A stretch of DNA of 64,000 bases from Neolewinella agarilytica (lineage in GTDB: Bacteria > Bacteroidota > Bacteroidia > Chitinophagales > Saprospiraceae). The notes under the pieces are model-generated. The model worked only from the letters and a program-made list of their open reading frames with translations. It was not told the origin of the DNA and did not search any database. Position 1 is the stretch's first letter. The number at the start of each line of letters is the position of its first letter. The position numbers were made by a program, and so were the translations under genes. The stretch covers positions 124,001-188,000 of the forward strand of contig NZ_FOFB01000008.1 of NCBI RefSeq assembly GCF_900110645.1, written 5' to 3'. Shown here one piece after another: positions 34,470-43,274 of this stretch.

Positions 34470-35537
34470 GTGTCAAAAAAAGAAAAAGGAGCTCCGCTCA
34501 ATCCTCATCTTCGTTTCCGGGCGGCGGCCCGGCCGGCCTCCGCCGGCAATCTTTTCGCCGCCCTCCGGGGCGGGGAGCGTCACCGCCGGGCACTGGGCCA
34601 GGCCATCACGCTATTGGAAAGTACCCAGGCGGATGACCGGCAGCTGGCCGATGAGCTGATTGATCTGCTGGAAGCCAGCCCTCCGGCTAAGCCAACCTTC
34701 CGGCTTGGCATCAGCGGCACCCCGGGGGTGGGTAAGTCTACCTTTATTGAGTGCTTCGGTCTGGCCGTAGCGGAAGCCGGCCACCGGCTGGCCGTGCTGG
34801 CCATTGACCCCAGCAGCAGCCTCAGTGGCGGCAGTATACTGGGAGACAAGACCCGGATGGAAGAACTGACCCGCCACCCGAACGTTTTCATCCGCCCCAG
34901 CCCCACGGGCGGGCATTTGGGCGGAGTAGGTGCCAACAGTCGTGCGGCTATTCTATGCTGCGAGGCGGCGGGCTACGATTATATCATCGTCGAGACCGTC
35001 GGCGTAGGGCAGGCCGAATGGCAGGTACATGGCATGACGGACGCTTTCCTGTTGCTGGCCCAGCCAGCTGCCGGAGATGAGCTGCAGAGTATCAAACGTG
35101 GTATTCTGGAGTTGGCCGATCACATCGCCGTTAACAAAGCCGACGCGCTGCCGGAGGCAGCGAAACAGACCGCCCTTGAGCTCCGGCGGGGTCTCCACCT
35201 TGCACCTGCGCGCGTCGACGAATGGACCGTCAGGGTCACCACGATCAGCGCCCTTACCGGAGAAGGTGTGACCGAACTGCTCGAACAACTGTCTAACTAT
35301 GCAGACAAGATGCGCCAGGCCGGATGGCTCAGGCAGCGCCGGGCCAACCAACGAATCACCTGGCTTCGTGAACGCTGCGAACGGGAATTATTGGCTGATC
35401 TCGACGCCTTCCTCCGGGAACGGGAGCGAACAACCGACGGCCTGCAGCGTATTCTCGACGAACACATCAGCCTTTCTGCCGCTACAAACGTTATTTTGGC
35501 AGAGTTTAAACAAAGAAACAAAACTACTCTACTATGA
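34470..35537 (+). CDS. meaB: MeaB/ArgK-family GTPase (methylmalonyl-CoA mutase chaperone)
   Basis: The start GTG at 34470 (MSKKEKGAPLNPH) gives 355 aa; a frame opening at 34419 gives a Cys-rich N-terminus not typical of the family. The P-loop GTPGVGKST, the DPSSSLSGGSILGDKTRM switch block, the ETVGVGQ motif and NKAD guanine motif match the MeaB family. These GTPases load and protect adenosylcobalamin-dependent methylmalonyl-CoA mutase. No mutase gene is in the window. The 3' end overlaps the lemA start by an ATGA. A dispersed-repeat copy inside the gene encodes HLAPARVDE. Confidence 0.9.
   Translation: MSKKEKGAPLNPHLRFRAAARPASAGNLFAALRGGERHRRALGQAITLLESTQADDRQLADELIDLLEASPPAKPTFRLGISGTPGVGKSTFIECFGLAVAEAGHRLAVLAIDPSSSLSGGSILGDKTRMEELTRHPNVFIRPSPTGGHLGGVGANSRAAILCCEAAGYDYIIVETVGVGQAEWQVHGMTDAFLLLAQPAAGDELQSIKRGILELADHIAVNKADALPEAAKQTALELRRGLHLAPARVDEWTVRVTTISALTGEGVTELLEQLSNYADKMRQAGWLRQRRANQRITWLRERCERELLADLDAFLRERERTTDGLQRILDEHISLSAATNVILAEFKQRNKTTLL
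35198..35219 (-). repeat. dispersed repeat copy inside meaB
   Basis: CTTGCACCTGCGCGCGTCGA lies in frame and encodes HLAPARVD. Confidence 0.55.
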
Positions 35538-36124
35538 AATCAATCGGAACTCTTGGCATCATCGCTGCCATTCTGGCCGTTCTTCTCATTGCCGGTTGCG
35601 GCAGCTACAACGGCTTTGTTGACGCCGAAGAAGAAATGGAACAAAGCTGGGCCAACGTGGAAACACAGTACCAGCGCCGGGCAGACCTGATCCCAAACCT
35701 GGTGAATACCGTAAAGGGAGCCGCTGACTTTGAGCGGGGAACGCTTGAAGCCGTCACCAATGCCCGCGCCCGTGCAACCAGCATCAACATCGACGCCAGT
35801 GACCTGACGCCGGAAAAAATCGAACAATTCCAGCAGATTCAGGGCGAATTAAGCTCTGGCCTTGGTCGCTTGCTGGCTACAGCCGAAAGCTACCCACAAC
35901 TGAAATCCAACGCCCAGTTCCAGGAGTTACAAGCCCAGCTGGAAGGAACGGAAAACCGCATCGCCGTTGCCCGTGATCGCTTCAACGAAGAAGCCACGGA
36001 GTTCAATAAAAAGGTGCGTCGCTTCCCCGGAACAGTTTTCGCTTCCGTCTTCGGATTTAGCGAAAAGCCCCAGTTTGAAGCCCAGGCTGGCGCATCTAAT
36101 GCACCTGACGTAAACTTTGATTAA
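35534..36124 (+). CDS. lemA: LemA-family lipoprotein
   Basis: A 196-aa protein with leader and lipobox LLIAGC, then the LemA core (YQRRADLIPNLVNTVKG, LLATAESYPQLKSN, ENRIAVARDRFNE, FNKKVRRFPGT). LemA proteins form helical hairpins at the membrane and are regularly encoded with TPM-domain proteins, as here. The start ATG overlaps the meaB stop (ATGA), so the two are translationally coupled. The function of LemA is poorly known. Confidence 0.92.
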   Translation: MKSIGTLGIIAAILAVLLIAGCGSYNGFVDAEEEMEQSWANVETQYQRRADLIPNLVNTVKGAADFERGTLEAVTNARARATSINIDASDLTPEKIEQFQQIQGELSSGLGRLLATAESYPQLKSNAQFQELQAQLEGTENRIAVARDRFNEEATEFNKKVRRFPGTVFASVFGFSEKPQFEAQAGASNAPDVNFD

Positions 36125-36126
36125 TC

Positions 36127-36570
36127 ATGGTAAAATTCTTCAGCGCGGAGGAAGAAGCGCAAATTGTGGCGGCTATCCGCCGCGCTGAATTAAATACCTC
36201 CGGAGAAATTCGTGTCCACGTTGAGGTCGGTGCCGAAGCTGGTGCGCTGTCCGTGGCCAAATACATCTTTCAGGAACTGGGGATGCACAAAACCCGTGAT
36301 CGCAACGGAGTGCTGATCCTTCTGGAAGTCGACCGCCGGGAGTTCGCCATCATTGGTGATGAGGGCATCGATAAAGTCGTGCCCAAAAACTTCTGGGACG
36401 AAGAACGTGACCTGATGCGGGGATACTTCCAAAAGCGACAGTTTACTGAAGGCATCGTAGCGGCCATCGATCAGATCGGGGAAAAACTCATCGCCTTTTT
36501 TCCTTATCTCTGCGAAGACGAGAACGAGCTGCCGGATTCGATCAGTTATGGAGGGAAGCCTTCGGCCTAA
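36127..36570 (+). CDS. TPM-domain protein (soluble)
   Basis: A 147-aa TPM domain with no signal peptide. The segments GEIRVHVEVG, TRDRNGVLILLEVDRREFAI and GDEGIDKVVP match the domain core; such domains act as phosphatases in plants and as partners of LemA in bacteria. It lies 2 bp after lemA. The last 23 bases overlap the next TPM gene. Confidence 0.85.
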   Translation: MVKFFSAEEEAQIVAAIRRAELNTSGEIRVHVEVGAEAGALSVAKYIFQELGMHKTRDRNGVLILLEVDRREFAIIGDEGIDKVVPKNFWDEERDLMRGYFQKRQFTEGIVAAIDQIGEKLIAFFPYLCEDENELPDSISYGGKPSA

Positions 36571-37447
36571 TTCCCCTTCAGCCAATGTCATAAAAAACAG
36601 AACTATCAAAGACTTCTTCCCAAATATTCCCACACGAGCGCTCTTAATTGTCCTGCTCTTGTCTTTCGCCGTTTCGCTCACCGCCCAGCGGAGCATCCCG
36701 GCAAAGACCCAGGACCTGGTGAACGACTATGCCAATATGCTCAGCCCCCAGGAAGAAGACCGCCTGCGGACCAAGCTGGTGCAGTATGCCCTGGAAACGT
36801 CTACCCAGATTGCCATCGTAACGGAGGGCTCCCTCAACGGGGAAACCGCCTTTGATCGTAGCCTGGCCATTGCGCACGGCTGGGGCGTTGGCGGCTCGGA
36901 AAAGACGGATAACGGTGTGCTGTTTTACGTAGCGCGGGATGAGCGCAAAATTCAGATTCAGACTGGCTACGGAGCAGAAGGTTTCCTGCCTGACGCTATT
37001 GCCAAACGCATCATCGATCAGATCATGACGCCAGCCTTTCGGCAGGGGAAGATCTACGTTGGTTTTGACGAAGCGACCGGAGCAGTAATGGACCTCGGCA
37101 AGGGGGAGTACACGGCAGATGATATTCCTTCGGGTGGTGAACCGGGGATTCCTCCCGTGGTCATTTTTGGCTTAATCTTACTTGTCTTTATCATCCTGAG
37201 CTACTACGGCGAGAACCATGACGATGATGATGACGACGGTGGATACTGGCGTAACGGCCCTTACGATATGGACGATCCACACCGGCCCGTGCGGCGCAGA
37301 AGACGGCGCGGCGGTGGCTTTATCATATTCCCCGGCGGAGGTGGTGGCTTTGGCGGCGGCGGTGGCGGCGGCTTTGGTGGCGGCGGCGGTTTTGGCGGCT
37401 TCGGCGGCGGTGGCTTCGGCGGTGGCGGAGCTGGTGGGGGCTGGTAG
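36548..37447 (+). CDS. TPM-domain membrane protein with Gly-rich tail (YgcG-like)
   Basis: A 299-aa protein: a signal anchor (ALLIVLLLSFAVSLTAQ), a TPM domain (VNDYANMLSPQEEDRLRTKL, STQIAIVTEGSLNGETAFDR, GWGVGGSEKTDNGVLFYVAR), a membrane helix (PPVVIFGLILLVFIILSYYG), an Asp-rich stretch, an Arg-rich stretch, and a Gly/Phe tail of about 45 residues. This layout matches YgcG/BA42-type proteins of LemA operons. The Gly tail could cause length variation through its GGC-rich DNA. It overlaps the upstream TPM gene by 23 bp. Confidence 0.88.
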   Translation: MEGSLRPNSPSANVIKNRTIKDFFPNIPTRALLIVLLLSFAVSLTAQRSIPAKTQDLVNDYANMLSPQEEDRLRTKLVQYALETSTQIAIVTEGSLNGETAFDRSLAIAHGWGVGGSEKTDNGVLFYVARDERKIQIQTGYGAEGFLPDAIAKRIIDQIMTPAFRQGKIYVGFDEATGAVMDLGKGEYTADDIPSGGEPGIPPVVIFGLILLVFIILSYYGENHDDDDDDGGYWRNGPYDMDDPHRPVRRRRRRGGGFIIFPGGGGGFGGGGGGGFGGGGGFGGFGGGGFGGGGAGGGW

Positions 37448-37510
37448 CAAAAAGCCAGGGGCAGTTTATCAAGGGTAGTCTTATCGGTTCCGCGGAGGGC
37501 GCAGACAATT

Positions 37511-37533
37511 CGGCGCGGACGCAGGTGCAAACC
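37511..37533 (+). repeat. dispersed repeat copy, intergenic
   Basis: CGGCGCGGACGCAGGTGCAA is a close match to the core, between the TPM and DUF1800 genes. Confidence 0.75.
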
Positions 37534-37678
37534 AGGCTAAAGGGCAAGGTTTCACTCTCCTTACGCCAACGTCTCAACATAAAACACCCGTCTTTAACGT
37601 TAAAGGTAGGTTCGGAGGCCAGCGATTGGTGGCGAACGCCCTATTTTAGAGACCCCCAACGAATTCATATTTTCTATA

Positions 37679-39124
37679 ATGGTAATAACAAACTGTGCCA
37701 CCACTGGCCTGGAAACGTACGTGCCTTCCGAAGAAACTCCCTGGGACGCCGCCCGGGTGCAACACCTGTTTCGCCGGATCGGCTTCGGGGCCAAGCCCGA
37801 TGAGATAGCCCAGGCCCTGGCCGACGGCCCCGCCGCGACCGTAAATCGCCTGCTGGATGAGGCCGCCTCTCGCCCTCAGCGCCCGGCCCCGGAATGGGCC
37901 TACTGGGACTACGATGCTTTCCAGGCTGCCGAAGTAGACGTTTTCGCAACCTATGTCCAATGGTCACAAGGTTACATACAGGAAGCCATTGATTACGGTG
38001 TACGCGAAAAACTCTGCCTTTTCTGGCAAAATCACTTCGTCACCAAATACGAGAGCTACAGCTGCTCCAGCCTTTACTATCAATACCTGAAGGTGATTAC
38101 CGACAACTCTTTCGGTAATCTGAAGGACTTCGTCACGGAGATCACGGCTACTCCTGCCATGCTTTTCTTCCTGAACGGATTTGAAAACACCAAGGATAAC
38201 CCGAACGAAAACTATGCCCGCGAACTCTTCGAGCTCTTTACCCTCGGTGAGAATAACGGCTACACCCAGGAAGACATCGTGGAGGCCAGCCGTGCCCTCA
38301 CCGGCTTCAATGGCTGGACGAGCTACTGCGGAGGTATTGAATGGGCCTCCTGGGGCTTTGACAGTACCGAAAAAACGGTCTTCGGCCGAACCGGCAACTA
38401 CAATTATGGCACCCTCATCGACGTGCTTTTTGAAGAACGGGGAGAATTAATTGCCCGCTTCATATGCGGCAAGCTCTACACCTTCTACGTCAACAAGGCG
38501 ATGGACGAAGCGGTCGTCAATGATATGGCGCAGATTTTCCTGGACAACAACTTCAACATCATGCCGGTGCTGAAGGCACTGTTCAATAGTGCCCACTTCT
38601 TCGATGATGCCAACGTGGGTACTTTGATGAAAAGCCCGATGGATCTGATGATCTCCTTCCTCCGGCAGGGAGACTTCGGTGAATTCGACAACCTGATGAA
38701 CTGGGGCTTCTGGGGAATGGCTAATATGGGCCAGTACCTCGGGGAGCCGCCAGATGTTGCCGGCTGGAAAGGCGACCGGGCCTGGATTGATTCCAACCGA
38801 ATTACCCTCCGTTGGGAATTTATCGACGGCTTCTCATGGGCAGTACATAACCGTAGCGAAGCCACCTATCCCGAATTTGCCCGGGCCTTAACGGATGACA
38901 GCAACTCTCCGGAGGTTATTGCCCGGGCCATTGTGGATTATTTCATCCCCCGTGGTTTCGTAAGCGAAGACGCTTATGACCTGGCCACTGATGTGCTGAA
39001 ATGGGACGTACCGGTCAACTACTACGACACCGGAGAATGGAACCTTTACTGGGGCTCCGCTTCCTGGCAGATAACGGTCTTACTCCGTCACATCGGTCGT
39101 ATGCCCGAATTCCAGCTCAACTAA
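37679..39124 (+). CDS. DUF1800 family protein
   Basis: A 481-aa protein with the DUF1800 blocks RVQHLFRRIGFGAKP, EKLCLFWQNHFVTKYE, NENYARELFELFTLGENNGY and FICGKLYTFYVN. No clear signal peptide is seen from the chosen ATG, which is unusual because partners of this family are exported; the true start may lie elsewhere. It lies 52 bp before a DUF1501 gene on the same strand, a common pairing. Function is unknown; extracellular polymer metabolism has been suggested for such pairs. Confidence 0.85.
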   Translation: MVITNCATTGLETYVPSEETPWDAARVQHLFRRIGFGAKPDEIAQALADGPAATVNRLLDEAASRPQRPAPEWAYWDYDAFQAAEVDVFATYVQWSQGYIQEAIDYGVREKLCLFWQNHFVTKYESYSCSSLYYQYLKVITDNSFGNLKDFVTEITATPAMLFFLNGFENTKDNPNENYARELFELFTLGENNGYTQEDIVEASRALTGFNGWTSYCGGIEWASWGFDSTEKTVFGRTGNYNYGTLIDVLFEERGELIARFICGKLYTFYVNKAMDEAVVNDMAQIFLDNNFNIMPVLKALFNSAHFFDDANVGTLMKSPMDLMISFLRQGDFGEFDNLMNWGFWGMANMGQYLGEPPDVAGWKGDRAWIDSNRITLRWEFIDGFSWAVHNRSEATYPEFARALTDDSNSPEVIARAIVDYFIPRGFVSEDAYDLATDVLKWDVPVNYYDTGEWNLYWGSASWQITVLLRHIGRMPEFQLN

Positions 39125-39176
39125 ATTGATCCATCCGGCACACTGCTTTGTGGTAAGCCGACAATTATAGTCCACC

Positions 39177-40805
39177 ATGGGACAAAAGAACTCACACAAA
39201 AAAGGTCTCCGCCGGGGGGATAGCCTGCGCGACAAAGTCGCCCACCAAGCAGATCACGGCCGGAGAAATTTTCTACGGAACCTGGGTATCATCGGTACGT
39301 CCGGCTTCCTGCTCAATAAATTACCGGTCTCTGCGCTGGGCATGTCGCCCCTGGCAGCTGCGCTTACGGCAAACGGAGACGATGAACGCGTGCTCGTGCT
39401 CATCCGTCTGAAGGGAGGTAACGATGGCCTGAACACCATCATCCCCATCCACGACTTCGGCACCTACGAAGCCGCCCGGCCCAACATTCACATCCCCCGC
39501 AATGAGGTGGTGGAGTTGACTTCCTCGTTGGCCCTCCATCCACAGCTACAACCCTTGCAGGGGCTTTGGAACGACGGTGAAATGCGCGTAGTCCAAAACG
39601 TTGGTTATCCGCAGCAGAGTCTGAGTCACTTCCGCTCTTCAGACATCTGGGCGTCTACTTCAGACACCGAAGAAGTCGTTACCAGTGGCATCCTCGGTCG
39701 TTACCTGAACAACCAATATCCGGACTTCCTGAGTAACCCTCCGGAGACTCCGCCAGCCATTCAGATTGGTGGCCCGGGCAATCTCTTGTTCAATAACGCC
39801 GACGACTTCAACTACGCGATCTCTACGGAGAACCCTACCCAACTGTACAACATCGCCCGTACTGGCCAACTCTACGATGTAGAGGATGTACCGGACTGTA
39901 CCTACGGTGAGCAGCTCGGTTACCTGCGGGCGGTGGCGAATACTACCTTCCGCTACGCCGGTGTACTGGCGCAAGCCTATGACGAGGGCGCGAATACCGC
40001 TGAATACGCCAATGACCGCCTTGGGGATCAACTTGCACTCGTTGCCAGAATGCTACGCGGAGGACTCAAAACCCGCCTCTTTGTAGTGGAACTCGACGGC
40101 TTCGACACGCACGCCAACCAGCCTGATGCACACGCTGCACTGATGAACAGCGTGGGTGTAAACGTAAAGGCCTTCTTCGAAGACCTCAAGACTGGTGCCA
40201 TTGACGATCGGGTACTGGCCATGACCTTCAGTGAATTCGGTCGCCGGATTTACCAAAACGGTTCTACCGGAACGGATCACGGTGCCGCAGCACCGATGAT
40301 GCTCTTTGGCAAGGGCCTCAACGGCAATGGTACGACCGGCGGACTGGCCGATATGCACGACGTTGACGACGCCTTCAACATGAAGCAAAAGGTAGACTTC
40401 CGCTCCGTCTACGCCACCGTACTCAGCAATTGGCTGTGTATCGATGGTGACCTGGTGGACAACCTTATGGGGCAATCCTTCGCCCGCATGGATGACCTCG
40501 GTCTCTTCTGCCAGGGAACGGTTAGTGATAATAACCCTCGCGCCGCCAGCCTCGGTATGCGCGCCTATCTGAGTGGAGGCGAAGTCATCATCGATTATAC
40601 CCTTCCCTCCACAGCTAACGTCGGCATCCACTTCTTTGACGTGGCTGGCCGCAAACTGAGCTCTCCCTTCCGGGGCCAGCGCAGCGCTGGCGAGAACAGT
40701 CAACGCTTCAGCCTCAACAATATTGGCTGGGCCTCCGGCGTCTACGTCGTCAGCCTCGAAGTGAACGGTCGGATGTATAGCCGGAAGTTGGGGATGTTTA
40801 GGTAA
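39177..40805 (+). CDS. DUF1501 protein with T9SS C-terminal sorting domain
   Basis: A 542-aa protein. A Tat-like RRNFLRNLGIIGTSGFLLN lies near residues 22-40. The central DUF1501 region includes RLKGGNDGLNTIIPIHD, FSEFGRRIYQNGSTGTDHG and VYATVLSNWL. The last about 80 residues (VGIHFFDVAGRKLSSPFRGQ to SGVYVVSLEVNGRMYSRKL) form a T9SS type A-like sorting domain, so it should be exported across the outer membrane. It is a separate lineage from the planctomycete-type DUF1501 gene at 22212. Confidence 0.9.
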   Translation: MGQKNSHKKGLRRGDSLRDKVAHQADHGRRNFLRNLGIIGTSGFLLNKLPVSALGMSPLAAALTANGDDERVLVLIRLKGGNDGLNTIIPIHDFGTYEAARPNIHIPRNEVVELTSSLALHPQLQPLQGLWNDGEMRVVQNVGYPQQSLSHFRSSDIWASTSDTEEVVTSGILGRYLNNQYPDFLSNPPETPPAIQIGGPGNLLFNNADDFNYAISTENPTQLYNIARTGQLYDVEDVPDCTYGEQLGYLRAVANTTFRYAGVLAQAYDEGANTAEYANDRLGDQLALVARMLRGGLKTRLFVVELDGFDTHANQPDAHAALMNSVGVNVKAFFEDLKTGAIDDRVLAMTFSEFGRRIYQNGSTGTDHGAAAPMMLFGKGLNGNGTTGGLADMHDVDDAFNMKQKVDFRSVYATVLSNWLCIDGDLVDNLMGQSFARMDDLGLFCQGTVSDNNPRAASLGMRAYLSGGEVIIDYTLPSTANVGIHFFDVAGRKLSSPFRGQRSAGENSQRFSLNNIGWASGVYVVSLEVNGRMYSRKLGMFR

Positions 40806-40810
40806 GCTGT

Positions 40811-40869
40811 ACCCCCGGCTTCAGCCGGAGGGTGTGAGCCAATTAGGTCATCGCACGTTCCGCGTGCGA
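40811..40869. terminator. two hairpins after the sorting-domain DUF1501 gene
   Basis: ACCCCCGGCT/AGCCGGAGGGT (40811-40833) and TCGCACG/CGTGCGA (40851-40869) each form stems. The second lacks a T tract. They lie between two convergent genes. Confidence 0.55.
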
Positions 40870-40887
40870 GAAGACAGATACCTTTAG

Positions 40888-40930
40888 ATTCGGCATCTCC
40901 TGATCGGGGGGGTGCCGAATTTTAGTTTTC
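40888..40930 (+). terminator. likely terminator between the DUF1501 gene and the AT-rich orphan
   Basis: ATTCGGCA (40888-40895) pairs with TGCCGAAT (40913-40920), followed by TTTAGTTTTC. It would stop plus-strand transcripts at the end of the convergent orphan gene. Confidence 0.6.
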
Positions 40931-41503
40931 AGAAACAGGTGGTAAATCATACCGATATTCGCGGTATTCATCCAAATTTTCCGGAAACTGAATGCCTAGC
41001 TCATAGGCAATGTTTACAATCGTAATGATATCCTTGTGGAGGTTAAAATACTCGGGCTCTCCGGGTAGTGGGGCTCCTTGGTCAGCACTTAGTTCAGGGC
41101 CTTTATAATATGGATCACTTACTTCAAGCGTCCTTAGATTTTGGCCGTTTTTAAAATAATAGAAGCTAAAGGACTCGTCTGAGTCACCAAATACTCCCTG
41201 GAACATTTCATTTTCTCCACCGAAGCTATCAATCTGAGCCAGCTTATTATGTCGTCGTTGATGCATCATAAAGTGATATAAAGTGTATCCCCAATTGTCA
41301 ATTATAATACTCCATTCGTTATTCCGGCAAATAAAGACGGTATTTAGGATTGTGGATTCGTTCCCATTTTTTTGGACGTTAAGCAAACCACATTGTTCAA
41401 GAACAGCCTCATCGGGTAAACAACTGATATCCTTTATGGCAGCAAAGAATGGCATGCTCGGAAAGCAACGGCCATTGTCAAGTCGGCTAATAAACTGGTG
41501 CAT
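40922..41503 (-). CDS. AT-rich orphan protein, unknown function
   Basis: The ATG at 41503 gives 193 aa (MHQFISRLDNGRCFPSMPFF); an open frame to 41575 overlaps adenine deaminase and is not preferred. The DNA is clearly more AT-rich than both neighbours. The protein is acidic, with blocks such as VFICRNNEWSIIIDNWGYTL and DSDESFSFYYFKNGQNL. It resembles small immunity or effector-partner proteins in style, but no family is recognised and no toxin gene is adjacent. Recent acquisition is plausible. Confidence 0.6.
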   Translation of the reverse strand: MHQFISRLDNGRCFPSMPFFAAIKDISCLPDEAVLEQCGLLNVQKNGNESTILNTVFICRNNEWSIIIDNWGYTLYHFMMHQRRHNKLAQIDSFGGENEMFQGVFGDSDESFSFYYFKNGQNLRTLEVSDPYYKGPELSADQGAPLPGEPEYFNLHKDIITIVNIAYELGIQFPENLDEYREYRYDLPPVSEN

Positions 41504-41531
41504 GTGAAATGAGTTAATTACGAGCGAGCCG

Positions 41532-43193
41532 TTACCCTTCCCACAGGTCAACGAGAGAAAAACTCTCCCCATCAAACAAGCCCTTATCCCCCAGCTTAAG
41601 CGAGGGAATAACGAGCAGCGCCAGGAAAGACAGTGTCATGAACGGAGAGTTGAGCCCACAGCGGAGCTTGCGGCGGGCGAAGCCCGACAGTTCGGCGTAG
41701 CGGGCGGCCACCTTGGGGCCGCTGTCATCGCTCATGATTCCGGCGACGGGCAAGGGTAATACTTCCAGGTACTCATCGCGGCCGGCGGCGACACCGCCGC
41801 CTTCGGCAATGATGGCGTTGGCAACCCGGCACATGGCTTCATCGTCTACGCCCACCACAACGATGTTGTGACTGTCGTGAGCAACGGAACTGGCGATAGC
41901 CCCACGCTGTAGCTTCATCCCCGTGACAAATCCGACGGCTGGCGAGCTATCTTCATAGCGATTGATGACGGCGATCTTGAGCAGATCTCTACCGGGTTCA
42001 GAGACCGGCCGACCGGCTTCATCCAGGACGGGAGCGAGGATTTGTTTGCCCGTAACCAGTTCCCCGTCGAAGACTTCGATGACGCGCATCTTCCCGCCCT
42101 CCGGGCCGGGGGCGACGGCAAAGTCCGCCGGCGTTTTAGGCGAGCAGTTAAAGCGGTTGGGTGGTTCTTCGCGGGTGCCATCGTTGATGGGCTCTCCGAG
42201 GTTGTGATGACCGGCTTCGGCAACGAGCTGGCCCTTGATGTAGGTCGCGTAAACGGCCATGAAGCGGAGGTCATCGACGAGGATGAAGTCCGCCCGGTCT
42301 CCAACTCTTAGCTTACCGATGTCCAATCCGTAGTGCTCGACGGGGTTGCGGCAGGCAATGCTGAGTACGTCGAAGACGTCGTGGCCGTCGCGGATGGCCC
42401 GCATGACGAGCTGGTTGATGTGTCCGGCCATGAGGTCATCCGGATGGCTGTCGTCGGTGCAGAACATGATACGATCCGGGAACTCATCGATGAGCTCGTG
42501 CAGGGCAGCGTAGTTCTTCGCGGCGGAGCCTTCACGGATGAGGATCTTCATCCCGGCATCGAGTTTGTCGCGGGCTTCACCAGCGGAGGTGCACTCATGG
42601 TCGGTGGTGATACCGGCGCGGGCATAGGCGGCGGCTTCTTCGCCGCGCAGGCCGGGGGCATGACCGTCCACGGCTTTACCCCGTTCGATGGCGGCGGAGA
42701 TCTTAGCCAGCATCTCCAGGTCGCCGTGCAGCACGGCGGGGTAGTTCATTACTTCACTGAGATAGAGAATATCATCGCGCTCCAACAGGGTGACGATTTC
42801 TTTGATACCGAGCGTAGCGCCGGCCGTTTCAAAGCTGGTGGCTGGCACACAACTCGGAGCACCGAAGTTGATACTCAGAGGAGTTTTAGCGGCGTTTTCG
42901 AGCATATATTCCACCCCGGCAATGCCGAGCACGTTAGCAATTTCATGGGGGTCCGAGACGGTGGCTACCGTGCCGTGGGTCACGGCCAGTTTGGCAAACT
43001 CCACCGGCAGGAGCATGGAGCTTTCGATGTGGACGTGGGCGTCTACAAATCCAGGGAGAATGTAGTGTCCCCGCTTATCGCGGGAAGGGTCTTTTTCGAT
43101 GTTCTCGATATAGCCTTCGTCATTAACGGTAATGATGGCACCATAAATGGTGCGGGTATCGAGGTCTACTAACCGGCCTTTGATTTGCTGCAT
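41532..43193 (-). CDS. ade: adenine deaminase
   Basis: From the ATG at 43193 the enzyme has 553 aa (MQQIKGRLVDLDTRTIYGAI); the frame to 43229 lacks support. It deaminates adenine to hypoxanthine in purine salvage. The amidohydrolase metal motif PGFVDAHVHIESS is intact, followed by VSDPHEIANVLG and the FCTDDSHPDDL metal/catalytic block. A C-terminal AdeC domain is present (VAHDSHNIVVVGVDDEAM, GGGVAAG). Length and motifs match AdeC of bacteria. Confidence 0.93.
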   Translation of the reverse strand: MQQIKGRLVDLDTRTIYGAIITVNDEGYIENIEKDPSRDKRGHYILPGFVDAHVHIESSMLLPVEFAKLAVTHGTVATVSDPHEIANVLGIAGVEYMLENAAKTPLSINFGAPSCVPATSFETAGATLGIKEIVTLLERDDILYLSEVMNYPAVLHGDLEMLAKISAAIERGKAVDGHAPGLRGEEAAAYARAGITTDHECTSAGEARDKLDAGMKILIREGSAAKNYAALHELIDEFPDRIMFCTDDSHPDDLMAGHINQLVMRAIRDGHDVFDVLSIACRNPVEHYGLDIGKLRVGDRADFILVDDLRFMAVYATYIKGQLVAEAGHHNLGEPINDGTREEPPNRFNCSPKTPADFAVAPGPEGGKMRVIEVFDGELVTGKQILAPVLDEAGRPVSEPGRDLLKIAVINRYEDSSPAVGFVTGMKLQRGAIASSVAHDSHNIVVVGVDDEAMCRVANAIIAEGGGVAAGRDEYLEVLPLPVAGIMSDDSGPKVAARYAELSGFARRKLRCGLNSPFMTLSFLALLVIPSLKLGDKGLFDGESFSLVDLWEG

Positions 43194-43250
43194 GTGATTG
43201 GGAACGGAGGAGAGAAGACGGGGGTTCAAATTATGGCTCCTAAAACTTCC

Positions 43251-43274
43251 CCCTGCACCTGCGCCCGCGCCCTC
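43251..43274 (-). repeat. dispersed repeat copy at the end of the sugar-transferase gene
   Basis: CCCTGCACCTGCGCCCGCGC lies between ade and the glycosyltransferase and reaches the latter's stop codon. Confidence 0.7.

Noticed and set aside
37178-37530. Pro/Ala-rich frames antisense to the Gly-rich tail of the TPM protein
   Set aside because: Low-complexity shadow of the GGC-rich tail; no start signal or domain.
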